Shown here: positions 40,947-49,519 of the stretch, piece after piece | Layout: each line of letters begins with the position of its first letter | Numbering within the stretch: the stretch's first letter is position 1 | Assembly: GCF_013359725.1 (NCBI RefSeq) | Contig: NZ_JABFMW010000027.1 | Location: forward strand, 1-51,284 | From: Pseudarthrobacter sp. C4D7 | GTDB taxonomy: Bacteria; Actinomycetota; Actinomycetes; Actinomycetales; Micrococcaceae | Length of the DNA: 51,284 nucleotides | Direction of reading: 5' to 3' | Notes under the pieces: generated by a model | What the model was told of the DNA's origin: nothing | What the model saw: only the letters and a program-made list of their open reading frames with translations | The model's database searches: none | Translations under genes and position numbers: made by a program

Positions 40947-42674
40947 TTGCAGACAGCAACAGTGGATACAGTCTTCATCGAACAGGTGGCGGGGGCGGCT
41001 GACCGGCACGTGGCGGAGTTCCTGGCCACGCGCGACGACGACGTCCCGGCCCTTGCGCACCGGCCCGCCATGGCAATGCTGCTGGATCTGGTGACGGTCT
41101 ACACGGCGCCGGGCTCCGGATTCCACCGGCAGGAACACCTGCGCGGGGCGATGGACCGCTGCCTGGACCGGCTGGAGGCACTGCAGGGGCCCACCGGCCT
41201 CTTCGACGGCACGAATCTGTGCTCGCCGCCGGACTCGGCCTTCACCCTGAACGACGTCTGCCTGGCGCTGCGGCTCATCCGTGGCCTGGCGGCACCGGAC
41301 CCCGTCCTGGACCCGGTGGACCGCCGGCTGGCAGCCATCGTGGACCGGTCCGCTGATGCCATGGTGGCCGGGGGAGTGCATACCCCCAACCACCGCTGGG
41401 AGCTTTGTGCCGCCTTGGCCCAGATGAACATGCTGCAGCCGCGGCAGGACATCCTGGACCGCATGGAGCAGTGGCTGGCCGAAGGCATTGACCAGCTGGC
41501 GGACGGCATGTACTCGGAGCGGAGCCCGCTGTATGCCACGGCGGTCACCAATCCCTCCCTGCTGACCATCGCGGACGCCGCAGGCCGGCATGAGCTCTTG
41601 GACCATGTCCGGCGCAACCTCACGGCGTTCCTGCCCTGGTTCAACGCGGACGGCACCGTGGAATCCGTGTTTTCCCGGCGGCAGGACCAATGGATGAGCT
41701 TCGGGGCAGCCCCGTTCCTCCACGGCTACCGCCGCCTGGCGGTCCAGGACGGGCGCGGGGACTTCGCTGCCGCGGCCACGTGGCTGGGCACGCTTCCGCT
41801 GCATGAACCGGCGAAGCTGCTGGCGCTCACCAGGCTGGACCCTTGGCTTGGCATGGCACTTCCCGCCGTGCCGCCGCCGGACGGGGCAGCGTCCCTGCCC
41901 TTGCCCCTCGTCCCGGCTGACGCGGCCCTGGAAAGCTGCGGGGCCTACCGTTTCCGCCGTGGCGGCGCGGTTGCCACCGTGTTCGGCGGCTGCGACCCGC
42001 TGGAACCTGGCGTAGGATCCGGCCTGGCCACCAACCCCACCTTCCTGCGGTTCCGCCACGGTTCGGCAGAACTCTCCCATGTGCGCCTGTCCCGGAGCTT
42101 CTTCGACCTTGGCCCCTTCCGCAGCCAGCACACTGTCCGCCACGGTTCCTCGGTGGTCCTTTCGGAGGAGCTGACGGCGAACTTTTACCAGCCGCTGCCG
42201 GCCGGAAAGCTGCGTGCCGACGGCATATACCCGCTGGAGCATGAAGGCAGGTTCAGCGCCGGGATGGAGTTCAGCGCCCGGCCGAAGGACGTCCACCGGC
42301 TGGCCACGCAGATGACGGTGGAGGCCGGGGAAGGTGAGATCGGGCTGGACATCGGATTCCAGGGCACCAGGACCGCCTTTGCCCTGGAACTGACGTTTGC
42401 CCCGGGCGGAGAACTGGGCGGCGTGCAGCCGGGCGCCGTGCCGGGAACCTTCCAGCTGGTGTCCGGAACCGGCACCTACAGCGTGGACGGGGACGTCATT
42501 GAATTCGGGCCCGGGCTGGCGGCCGACGCCGACGCGCCGGCCGCCTACAACCCCGGCGAAAGCTACCGGTACCTGGCAGGCACCAACGCTTCAGCGGGCC
42601 TCAAGGTCTACATCGCCGGCTGGACCGAAGGCAGCCAGCAGTTCACGTTCCGGGGTTACACGCGGCCGGAGTGA
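40947..42674 (+). CDS. Putative alpha/alpha-toroid polysaccharide lyase-like protein
   Basis: The 575-residue protein has an alpha-helical N-terminal half (about 1-300) and a beta-rich C-terminal half (about 320-575), the layout of heparinase II/III-like and related polysaccharide lyases. Candidate active-site segments are HTPNHRWELCAALA, ERSPLYATAVTNPSL and VFSRRQDQW. No signal peptide is seen, so it would act on imported oligosaccharides. It starts at TTG after an AGGAAAGG ribosome site, 40 bases from the permease gene. I do not recognise the family with confidence. Confidence 0.55.
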   Translation: MQTATVDTVFIEQVAGAADRHVAEFLATRDDDVPALAHRPAMAMLLDLVTVYTAPGSGFHRQEHLRGAMDRCLDRLEALQGPTGLFDGTNLCSPPDSAFTLNDVCLALRLIRGLAAPDPVLDPVDRRLAAIVDRSADAMVAGGVHTPNHRWELCAALAQMNMLQPRQDILDRMEQWLAEGIDQLADGMYSERSPLYATAVTNPSLLTIADAAGRHELLDHVRRNLTAFLPWFNADGTVESVFSRRQDQWMSFGAAPFLHGYRRLAVQDGRGDFAAAATWLGTLPLHEPAKLLALTRLDPWLGMALPAVPPPDGAASLPLPLVPADAALESCGAYRFRRGGAVATVFGGCDPLEPGVGSGLATNPTFLRFRHGSAELSHVRLSRSFFDLGPFRSQHTVRHGSSVVLSEELTANFYQPLPAGKLRADGIYPLEHEGRFSAGMEFSARPKDVHRLATQMTVEAGEGEIGLDIGFQGTRTAFALELTFAPGGELGGVQPGAVPGTFQLVSGTGTYSVDGDVIEFGPGLAADADAPAAYNPGESYRYLAGTNASAGLKVYIAGWTEGSQQFTFRGYTRPE

Positions 42675-42677
42675 GCG

Positions 42678-43439
42678 CTACGCCTGGACATTCTGCATCT
42701 GGTCGAAGAGCTCCGGCGGGATGGCGTAGACCAGGATCACTGCCAGGAGGTTCTTGGCCGCGTGCACGAAGTAGGAGAACATCACGTTCTTCCCGGTCCA
42801 CATGTAGACGAACACCAGGGTGGCGCCCATGGCCAGGTAGGGCAGCAGTGCCGTGAGGGTGAGCGCTTCCTGGCCCACGATGTGCAGGGCAGCGAACAGC
42901 GCCACGGACAGGGCGCAGCAGATCCACACGTTCACGCGCCTGGACAACTTGCCGATGAGCAGGTGCCGGAAGATGTACTCCTCCACAAACGGGCCCACCA
43001 CCACCAGCAAGGGCACCATGAGCCAGGCCGGGACCTGCTGCATGAGCGCCTGCAGGCCCGCCTGGTTCACGGACGTTTCAACCTGCCCGTTCGCCGCGAC
43101 CACGACCGCGGTCAGGATCATCATCGCGATCACGGCTGCCGGCACCATCAGCAGGGTGAACCAGGGCCGGGTCGCGAGCACTTTGAGGTCCCGGACCACC
43201 ACTTTGCGGGCTGCCAGGAAGGCGAGTATCCCCACCGAGGCATAGAACAGCAGGTTCACGGCGTAGGAGGCGGCAGCCGGGGACGGGGCCACCTGCCGCA
43301 GCAACGGGGCCAGCACGTCGCCGGCCACCGCGAAGAACCCGGCGATGGCGACATAGAGGCACAGTGCGGCCAGGTCCAGGCGGGAGAAGCGGTACAGCTG
43401 GGGCTGGTGGGCGGGCGGTAAGCGGTGGGCTGTTGCCAT
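42678..43439 (-). CDS. CPBP-family intramembrane metalloprotease
   Basis: The 253-residue membrane protein has about seven hydrophobic segments and the CPBP (Abi) motifs FVEEYIFRHLL, FAALHIVGQ and a terminal FVHAAKN. The Glu pair and histidines bind the catalytic metal. The family includes prenyl-protein proteases and bacteriocin self-immunity proteins, but the substrate here is unknown. TAGGCT lies six bases upstream of the ATG, which suggests a leaderless transcript. It is convergent with the second transporter operon. Confidence 0.88.
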   Translation of the reverse strand: MATAHRLPPAHQPQLYRFSRLDLAALCLYVAIAGFFAVAGDVLAPLLRQVAPSPAAASYAVNLLFYASVGILAFLAARKVVVRDLKVLATRPWFTLLMVPAAVIAMMILTAVVVAANGQVETSVNQAGLQALMQQVPAWLMVPLLVVVGPFVEEYIFRHLLIGKLSRRVNVWICCALSVALFAALHIVGQEALTLTALLPYLAMGATLVFVYMWTGKNVMFSYFVHAAKNLLAVILVYAIPPELFDQMQNVQA

Positions 43440-43503
43440 GGCCCCAGCCTATCGCCGGGCGGTGCGGTGTAGTGCGCGTCACGTACCACTCCGGGCGGTC
43501 TTG

Positions 43504-43593
43504 TAAGATGGTCAGGTCGCGTGAAGCTTCGGCAGTTCGGCTGATTCACCCTCACAACGGCTGGTCTTTGGCCTAAAGCCCGAATTTTGTGAG
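43504..43593 (+). promoter_or_regulatory. Promoter and structured leader of the amino-acid permease gene
   Basis: TAAGAT at 43504-43509 is a plausible -10 box. The following 130-base untranslated leader contains two consecutive inverted repeats: GTGAA (43521-43525) with TTCAC (43545-43549), and CTCACAA (43551-43557) with TTGTGAG (43587-43593), the second enclosing an inner GGCT/AGCC stem. This may be an RNA regulatory element or a protein-binding site. No known riboswitch was recognised. Confidence 0.4.
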
Positions 43594-43646
43594 CTTGATC
43601 ATACGAAGACCGGATGCGGCCAACCCCCAACCCACAAGGAACAGTT

Positions 43647-45107
43647 GTGCCTCAAAGTACCCCCACAGACCTCAAGAACAGCACGGCGGCAACCTCCGCC
43701 GTCGATTCATCCCTCAGCGACGAGGGCTACAGCAAGACCCTGGGCCGACGCCACGTCACCATGATCGCCATGGGCGGCGCCATCGGCGTCGGCCTCTTCA
43801 TGGGCGCCGGCGGCCGCCTCGCCTCCACCGGTCCCGCCCTGATCCTCTCCTACGCCATTGCCGGCGTCATCGCCTACCTGCTCATGCGGGCCCTGGGCGA
43901 ACTCATCATGTACCGCCAGACGTCCGGCTCCTTCGTCAGCTACGCCGGTGAGATGTTCGGCAAGAAGGGTGCGTTCCTCTCCGGCTGGATGTACTTCATC
44001 AACTGGGCCATGACCGGCATCGCCGAACTCATCGCGATCGGCCTCTACTTCCAGTTCTTCTTCCCCAACGTTCCCGTGGAACTGTCCGCCATCGCAGCGC
44101 TGGTGCTGCTGGTTGCCGTGAACCTGTTCAGCGTCAAGGCGTTCGGTGAATTCGAATTCTGGGCTTCCTGCCTGAAGGTCGCCGCAATCCTGATCTTCCT
44201 GGCCGTGGGCACCTTCATGGTGGTCACCAACGCCAAGGTGGGTGACGGCCACGCATCCGTCAACAACCTCTTCGCGGCCGACGGCGGCATGTTCCCCAAG
44301 GGCGCCCTGGTCATGATCCTGGTCCTGAACGCCGTGATCTTTGCCTACAACGCCATCGAACTGGTCGGCATCACCGCCGGCGAGATGCAGAATCCGGAAC
44401 GCGAAGTGCCCAAGGCGATCCGCGCCGTCGTGGTCCGCATCGTGGTGTTCTACGTCGGTTCCGTGACCCTGCTCGCCATGCTGCTGCCCTCGGACCAGTA
44501 CAAGGCCGGCACCTCCCCGTTCGTCACTGTCTTCGGCCAGATGGGCCTGGGCTGGATGGGCGATGTCATGAACATGATCGTCATCACCGCAGCCCTGTCC
44601 TCCTGCAATTCGGGCCTCTACTCGATCGGCCGGATCTTCCGCACCATGGCCAACAACGGCCACGCCCCGCAGTGGCTGACCCGCATGTCCACCCGCCGTG
44701 TGCCGTACGCGGCCATCCTGGCCATCGGCGCCGTGTACCTGGTGGGCATCCTCCTGAACATCTGGCTGGGCGGCTCGCACGCCTTCGACCTGGCGCTGAA
44801 CACCGCCTCCATTGGCGTGATCTTCACGTGGGGCTCCATCTTCGCCAGCCAGATCGCGCTGCGGAAGAAGAAGGGCACCGTCTCCAGCCTGCCCATGCCG
44901 GGCTCGCCGTGGACCAGCTGGGCCGGCCTCATCGCCCTGCTCGTCATCACCGTGCTCATCGGCTTCGACACCATGACCAGCAAAGACGGGGAAGTGTTCT
45001 ACCTGGGCCTGTGGACGCTGGCCACCATTCCGTTCTTTGCCGTGGTCCTCTGGCTGGGCTGGCAGAAGGTCAAGAACAACCAGCCCAAGAGTGAGCTCTT
45101 CAGCTAG
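43647..45107 (+). CDS. APC-family amino acid permease (AnsP/GABA-permease-like)
   Basis: The 486-residue transporter has 12 hydrophobic segments and the amino acid transporter signature near its start (LGRRHVTMIAMGGAIGVGLF, GAGGRLASTGPALILSY). It resembles the L-asparagine, phenylalanine or GABA permease group that imports amino acids with protons. The GTG at 43647 has an AAGGA ribosome site six bases upstream, and is preferred to an in-frame upstream ATG at 43614. The substrate cannot be assigned from sequence alone. Confidence 0.88.
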   Translation: MPQSTPTDLKNSTAATSAVDSSLSDEGYSKTLGRRHVTMIAMGGAIGVGLFMGAGGRLASTGPALILSYAIAGVIAYLLMRALGELIMYRQTSGSFVSYAGEMFGKKGAFLSGWMYFINWAMTGIAELIAIGLYFQFFFPNVPVELSAIAALVLLVAVNLFSVKAFGEFEFWASCLKVAAILIFLAVGTFMVVTNAKVGDGHASVNNLFAADGGMFPKGALVMILVLNAVIFAYNAIELVGITAGEMQNPEREVPKAIRAVVVRIVVFYVGSVTLLAMLLPSDQYKAGTSPFVTVFGQMGLGWMGDVMNMIVITAALSSCNSGLYSIGRIFRTMANNGHAPQWLTRMSTRRVPYAAILAIGAVYLVGILLNIWLGGSHAFDLALNTASIGVIFTWGSIFASQIALRKKKGTVSSLPMPGSPWTSWAGLIALLVITVLIGFDTMTSKDGEVFYLGLWTLATIPFFAVVLWLGWQKVKNNQPKSELFS

Positions 45108-45126
45108 GGCTGACTGGACAACATAC

Positions 45127-45164
45127 GACGGCGGGCCGTCCCCTTGGAGGGGCGGCCCGCCGTC
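45127..45164. terminator. Hairpin terminator after the permease gene
   Basis: Bases 45127-45144 pair with 45148-45164 over 17 positions with one bulged T (GACGGCGGGCCG with CGGCCCGCCGTC at the base). It lies 19 bases after the permease stop and before the convergent dienelactone hydrolase gene, so it can serve both strands. Confidence 0.8.
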
Positions 45165-45193
45165 GGCATTTCCCGGCAAGCACCGGGAACCGG

Positions 45194-45931
45194 TCAGTCC
45201 TTCAGGTACCTGGCGAAATGGTCCTCGATGCGCTGCCAGGCCTCCGGGGCGGACTCCGGGTGCGGTCCCACGCCCATGACCCGCATCAGCGGCCTGAGGA
45301 GAACAGGCCCCTGTTCCTCATCATTGAGGAAGGAGTGGCCCGCGCCGGGAAACTCCTTCACGGTGTGCTCAATGCCCAGCTTGTCCAGGGTTGTTTCAAG
45401 CCGGGCCGCGGCTCCCTTCAGGGACTTGTCCGCACCGCCGTAGTTGGCCACGATGGGGCAGGCGCCGCGCAGGGCATCGTCCAGGTCCTGCTGCTCCTTG
45501 CCCGGGAGCCGGCCGTAGTTGACGGCGGCGGCGTCGAACCCGTCCCGCGCCACCAGGAGCGCAAAGCCCCCGCCCATGCAGAAGCCAATCACCCCGGTCC
45601 TGCCGTTGCCCATTTCCGACTCCGCCAGCCAGCGGCGGGCCGTGGCGATGTCCGTGAAGGGCCGCCCCGTGCGGGCCGCCATGGCACGCATTGTCGCCAC
45701 CAGGCAACGCCGCGCGCCGCCTTCGCTGTACAGGTCCACCGCCAGTGTGAGGTAGCCGGCCCTGGCCAGCCTGTCCGCGTGCCGCCGGGTCTGGTCATCG
45801 AGGCCGAACGCTTCATGGATCATCACCACGCCAGGGAACGGCCCCCGGCCTTCGGGCACGGCAAGGTAGCCATGCAGGGAAGGGGAACCGCCGGCAGCGG
45901 TGCTTGCGGCGCTCAGATCTACGTTCGTCAT
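45194..45931 (-). CDS. Dienelactone hydrolase family protein
   Basis: The 245-residue alpha/beta hydrolase has the DLH-type nucleophile elbow GFCMGGGFA (catalytic cysteine), a catalytic Asp region (ANYGGADKSL) and the histidine in FPGAGHSFLN. The early IHEAFGLDDQTRRHADRLA segment carries the conserved Glu. It would hydrolyse lactones or small esters. TAGCCT lies six bases upstream of the ATG, suggesting a leaderless mRNA. It is divergent from the DinB-like gene. Confidence 0.88.
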   Translation of the reverse strand: MTNVDLSAASTAAGGSPSLHGYLAVPEGRGPFPGVVMIHEAFGLDDQTRRHADRLARAGYLTLAVDLYSEGGARRCLVATMRAMAARTGRPFTDIATARRWLAESEMGNGRTGVIGFCMGGGFALLVARDGFDAAAVNYGRLPGKEQQDLDDALRGACPIVANYGGADKSLKGAAARLETTLDKLGIEHTVKEFPGAGHSFLNDEEQGPVLLRPLMRVMGVGPHPESAPEAWQRIEDHFARYLKD

Positions 45932-46034
45932 GGGCCAAGGCTAACCGGCCCGCCACGGGATGTGGCACCGTTTGGATTTCCGACGGCGGGCGGCGGGGTG
46001 GTGCGTGCGCCGCGGCCGGGGCAGACTGGGGCTT

Positions 46035-47105
46035 GTGGGAGAACCGTGGGTGCTGCATGTGGACCTGGACCAGTTCATCGCGGCCGTCGAGGTGCTGCGC
46101 CGGCCGGAGCTGGCCGGGAAGCCCGTGATCGTGGGCGGCCGGGGCGACCCGACGGAACGGGCCGTGGTGTCAACGGCGTCCTACGAGGCACGGGCCTTTG
46201 GTGTGGGCTCCGGCATGCCGCTGCGGATCGCCGCGCGGAAAGTGCCTGATGCCGTCATCCTTCCCGTGGATCACGAGGCGTACCTCGAAGCATCCGACCA
46301 CGTGATGGCTGTCCTGCGCTCGCAGCCCGGAGCCACGGTGCAGGTCCTCGGCTGGGACGAAGCATTCGTGGGCATTAATTCGGCAGACCCGGAGGCTTTT
46401 GCCCGGCGGTTGCAGGAGGCCGTCCTGGCGGAAACCCGCCTGCACTGCAGCGTCGGCATCGGGGACACCCTGGTCCGCGCCAAGGTGGCGACGACGTTCG
46501 GCAAGCCCGCAGGCGTCTTCCGGCTCACGCAGGCCAATTGGCTTGAGGTCATGGGGGATCGGCCCACCATGGACCTTTGGGGTGTGGGAAAGGCGGTGTC
46601 CCGCCGCCTTACAGCCCTTGGCATCACCACCGTAGCCGAACTCGCCGCGGCCAACCCTGGGGACCTGGTCCCCGAATTCGGTCCCAAAATGGGGCCCTGG
46701 TACGCGCAGCTGGGGCGCGGTGACGGCTCCCGGATCGTCGATGACACGCCATGGGTGGCGCGGGGCCACAGCCGCGAGACCACCTTCCAGCAGGACCTGA
46801 CGGAGCCGCGGCAGATTGACGACGCCGTCCGCGGGCTGGCCGCCCAGGTGATGGAGGATGTGGCTGCCGAGGGCAGGCCGGTGGTGGGACTGACGCTGAA
46901 AGTCCGCTACGCCCCGTTCACCACAAAGACCTATGCGCGGAAGATTCCCGAGACCTCTGATCCTGCAGCTGTGCTGGCCGGGCTGCTTGGCCTCGCGTCC
47001 AGGATGGAAGCCGGGAACGCCGTCAGGCTGCTCGGGGTGCGCGCCGAAATGACCATGCCCGAAGACTCCCGGAAGGGGCATACGCCCACCCGCAGCGGCT
47101 GGTAA
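46035..47105 (+). CDS. dinB: Y-family DNA polymerase, mycobacterial DinB2-like
   Basis: The 356-residue translesion polymerase has the catalytic acids in LHVDLDQFIAAVE (Asp10) and GWDEAFVG, the palm-finger segment TASYEARAFGVGSGMPLR, and the helix-hairpin segment DLWGVGKAVSRRLTALGI. The steric-gate position is Ile15 where most DinB proteins have Phe or Tyr. The start is uncertain; the GTG at 46035 is chosen because CAGACT lies seven bases upstream, as for leaderless genes. No obvious beta-clamp-binding motif is seen at the C-terminus. Confidence 0.9.
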   Translation: MGEPWVLHVDLDQFIAAVEVLRRPELAGKPVIVGGRGDPTERAVVSTASYEARAFGVGSGMPLRIAARKVPDAVILPVDHEAYLEASDHVMAVLRSQPGATVQVLGWDEAFVGINSADPEAFARRLQEAVLAETRLHCSVGIGDTLVRAKVATTFGKPAGVFRLTQANWLEVMGDRPTMDLWGVGKAVSRRLTALGITTVAELAAANPGDLVPEFGPKMGPWYAQLGRGDGSRIVDDTPWVARGHSRETTFQQDLTEPRQIDDAVRGLAAQVMEDVAAEGRPVVGLTLKVRYAPFTTKTYARKIPETSDPAAVLAGLLGLASRMEAGNAVRLLGVRAEMTMPEDSRKGHTPTRSGW

Positions 47106-47120
47106 CCCCAGTGGACAGCG

Positions 47121-47155
47121 AAACGGCGGCAGATCCAGTGGATCCGCCGCCGTTT
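47121..47155. terminator. Terminator between dinB and csbD-like gene
   Basis: AAACGGCGGC-A-GATC (47121-47135) pairs with GATC-C-GCCGCCGTTT (47141-47155) with one mismatch, followed by T residues. It can act on both strands between the two convergent genes. Confidence 0.85.
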
Positions 47156-47200
47156 TGGGCTGTGGCAGCACGCCGTTCGCTGCGGCTGCCCCAGCAAGGA

Positions 47201-47377
47201 CTAGTTGCGCTTGAACTCGTCCTTCACGCTTTCGCCCATCTTCTTGGCATCAGCCTTAACCTGGTCGGCCTGGCCTTCCGCCTTCAGGCGGTCGTTGTCG
47301 GTCGCGTTGCCTGCAGCTTCCTTGGCCTTGCCGCCAAGGTCCTCTGCCGCGTTACTGATCTTGTCTCCGAGGCCCAT
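47201..47377 (-). CDS. CsbD-family stress protein
   Basis: The 58-residue hydrophilic protein, MGLGDKISNAAEDLGGKAKE at its start, is rich in Lys, Ala, Asp and Glu and belongs to the CsbD family of small general-stress proteins. A clear GGAGG ribosome site precedes the ATG. It is monocistronic and convergent with the DinB-like gene. CsbD is controlled by sigma-B in Bacillus; its biochemical role is unknown. Confidence 0.9.
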   Translation of the reverse strand: MGLGDKISNAAEDLGGKAKEAAGNATDNDRLKAEGQADQVKADAKKMGESVKDEFKRN

Positions 47378-47499
47378 GATTCCGGCCTCCTTTCGCGTCG
47401 TTGATCAACCGTGCCCTTTCACCATAAACAAAGCATGCTTACCATTTCAAGTCTCCGGCTCAACGCCCTTTGCCGGCTCCCGGCATTAGGCTCGGGCTT

Positions 47500-48174
47500 A
47501 TGGAAAAATCACGTGGCACGGCGGCGTCCAGGGTGGTCGCGCCGCGGCTTTCCGCCGTAAACCTCCAGGAGTTCGACGACCGGCAGGACCACGCGTTCCG
47601 CCGTGGAGAGCGGTACGACAACCTCCGGTTCAACCGTGCCGCCCTCGATGGCCTCGATCTGGGGGAGGCGGTGTTTGCCGAGTGCCGGTTCGATGCCCCG
47701 TCCTTCAATGAGGCGCAACTCCGCGGAGCCTCGTTCCGCGACTGCATCCTGGCCGAAGCGTACGCGCCGGTCTTCCAGGGGGCCCGCAGTACCTGGCGCG
47801 ACGTCGAGTTCTCCAACCCGCGCCTGGGCTCCGCCGAATTGTATGAAAGCGGCTGGCAATCGGTCCGCATCGACGGCGGAAAGCTGGACTTCCTCAACCT
47901 GCGCGGGGCGAAACTCGCCGACGTGCTGATCAGCGGCTGCATCATCAACGAACTCGACCTGGGGGCAGCCACCGCAACACGGGTAAAGCTGGAGGACTGC
48001 ACCATCGGGTCGCTGGACCTGGCGGGAGCCAGGTTGAAGGACGTAGACATCAGGGGTACGGAATTCCGCAGCATCAGCGGCCTGGGCAGCATGAGTGGAC
48101 TCGTTGTCGATGAGTACCAATTGGGCCTCCTGGCGCCGCTGATTGCCGCGCACTTGGGCGTGCGGGTGCTGTAA
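47500..48174 (+). CDS. Pentapeptide-repeat protein
   Basis: The 224-residue protein is a right-handed quadrilateral beta-helix candidate with units such as LDGLDLGEAVFAECRF, AQLRGASFRDC, LRGAKLADVLISGC and LDLAGARLKDVDIRG. The repeats are degenerate and interrupted in the middle. Some family members protect DNA gyrase as DNA mimics, but this one is not especially similar to Qnr or MfpA, so the role is unknown. TAGGCT seven bases before the ATG at 47500 supports that start and a leaderless mRNA. Confidence 0.85.
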   Translation: MEKSRGTAASRVVAPRLSAVNLQEFDDRQDHAFRRGERYDNLRFNRAALDGLDLGEAVFAECRFDAPSFNEAQLRGASFRDCILAEAYAPVFQGARSTWRDVEFSNPRLGSAELYESGWQSVRIDGGKLDFLNLRGAKLADVLISGCIINELDLGAATATRVKLEDCTIGSLDLAGARLKDVDIRGTEFRSISGLGSMSGLVVDEYQLGLLAPLIAAHLGVRVL

Positions 48175-48209
48175 CCGGGTGCGCGGCAAGGACCTGCCGT
48201 GTACCATTT

Positions 48210-48231
48210 ACAGAACGAACGGTCGGTAAGT
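48210..48231 (+). promoter_or_regulatory. PaaR-like TetR-family operator upstream of the thiolase operon
   Basis: This 22-base site matches the published Corynebacterium PaaR consensus (half-sites ACTnACCG and CGGTnAGT around a central CG) at all but two defined positions: left half ACAGAACG, right half CGGTAAGT, centre CG at 48220-48221. PaaR represses phenylacetate catabolic genes and is released by phenylacetyl-CoA. No regulator gene is in the window. Confidence 0.65.
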
Positions 48232-48292
48232 GGATAATTCCCTTGCGCCGGCCGCCGATGACAGTGCTGTTTATCGCGTGAAGGGTGTTTCC

Positions 48293-49519
48293 ATGGCTGC
48301 AACCGCAGGTCCGCAGGCTTTCCTTGTTGGTGGGGTCCGAACGCCCGTAGGCAGGTATGGGGGCGCGTTGTCCTCTGTCCGGCCCGATGATCTTGCGGCC
48401 TTGGTGGTCCGCGAAGCCGTGGAACGTGCAGGCCTGGACCCCGAGAGCATCGACGAAGTCATCCTGGGCAACGCCAACGGCGCGGGTGAGGAAAACCGGA
48501 ACGTGGCCCGGATGGCCACCCTCCTGGCCGGACTGCCGCTGCACATCCCCGGAATCACGGTTAACCGGCTGTGCGCATCAGGCCTCAGTGCCATCATCCA
48601 GGCCAGCCACATGATCAAAGCCGGGGCCGCGGACATCGTCATCGCGGGCGGTGTGGAGTCCATGAGCCGCGCCCCCTGGGTGCAGGAAAAGCCCACCGCT
48701 GCGTTCGCCAAGCCGGGCCAGATCTTTGACACTTCCATTGGCTGGCGTTTCACCAATCCCCGGTTCCAGCATGGCGGGCTCTCCCGGGACGGCAAGATGA
48801 CATACTCCATGCCGGAGACAGCCGAAGAGGTGGCCCGGGTGGACGGCATCTCCCGGGAGGAGGCTGACGCATTCGCCGTCCGTTCGCACCAGCTGGCACT
48901 GGATGCCATCGCGGCCGGCCGGTTCAAGGACGAAATCGTTCCCGTCACCGTCAAAACCCGCAAGTCGGAGACCGTGGTGGACACGGACGAGGGGCCGCGC
49001 GCCGGGACCAGCATGGACGTGCTCGCCCGCCTGAAGCCGGTGGCACACGGCGGTTCGGTCGTCACGGCCGGAAACTCCTCGTCCCTGAATGACGGCGCGT
49101 CCGCCATCATCATCGCCTCCGAAGCAGCCATCGAGCGGCTGGGACTGACGCCCCGCGCCCGCATCATCGACGGCGCCTCCGCCGGCTGCGAGCCGGAAAT
49201 CATGGGCATCGGCCCCGTCCCGGCAACGCAGAAGGTGCTTAAGCGGAGCGGACTGAGCGTCGGTGACCTGTCCGCCGTCGAGCTCAATGAAGCCTTTGCC
49301 ACGCAGTCCCTGGCCTCCATCCGCCGCCTGGGACTCGAGCCGGAGATTGTGAACCGCGACGGCGGCGCCATCGCCCTGGGGCACCCGCTCGGTTCCAGCG
49401 GGTCGCGAATTGCCATCACCCTGCTGGGACGGATGGAGCGCGAGGACGCAAAGATCGGCCTGGCCACCATGTGCGTGGGCGTCGGCCAGGGCACGGCGCT
49501 GCTCCTGGAGAAGATCTGA
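48293..49519 (+). CDS. paaJ: Acetyl-CoA C-acyltransferase (3-oxoadipyl-CoA thiolase-like)
   Basis: The 408-residue thiolase has the nucleophile Cys94 in NRLCASGLSA, His364 in IALGHPLG and Cys394 in MCVGVGQG. The PaaJ/PcaF type releases acetyl-CoA and succinyl-CoA from 3-oxoadipyl-CoA or shortens 3-oxoacyl-CoA. The ATG at 48293 follows AAGGGTG. The PaaR-like operator and the two genes after it favour a phenylacetate role; a beta-ketoadipate or fatty-acid role is not excluded. Confidence 0.85.
   Translation: MAATAGPQAFLVGGVRTPVGRYGGALSSVRPDDLAALVVREAVERAGLDPESIDEVILGNANGAGEENRNVARMATLLAGLPLHIPGITVNRLCASGLSAIIQASHMIKAGAADIVIAGGVESMSRAPWVQEKPTAAFAKPGQIFDTSIGWRFTNPRFQHGGLSRDGKMTYSMPETAEEVARVDGISREEADAFAVRSHQLALDAIAAGRFKDEIVPVTVKTRKSETVVDTDEGPRAGTSMDVLARLKPVAHGGSVVTAGNSSSLNDGASAIIIASEAAIERLGLTPRARIIDGASAGCEPEIMGIGPVPATQKVLKRSGLSVGDLSAVELNEAFATQSLASIRRLGLEPEIVNRDGGAIALGHPLGSSGSRIAITLLGRMEREDAKIGLATMCVGVGQGTALLLEKI

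Noticed and set aside
43551..43593. CTCACAA...TTGTGAG considered as a Rex operator
   Set aside because: The Rex consensus needs the half-sites TTGTGA and TCACAA facing with a 6-base spacer; here they are in the opposite order and about 30 bases apart.
46035..47105. IS-flanked block considered a classical composite transposon
   Set aside because: The content between the IS ends is mostly core metabolism (menaquinone, cytochrome c, shikimate, ribosomal protein), so a mobile 51-kb transposon is unlikely; a contig bounded by repeats fits better.
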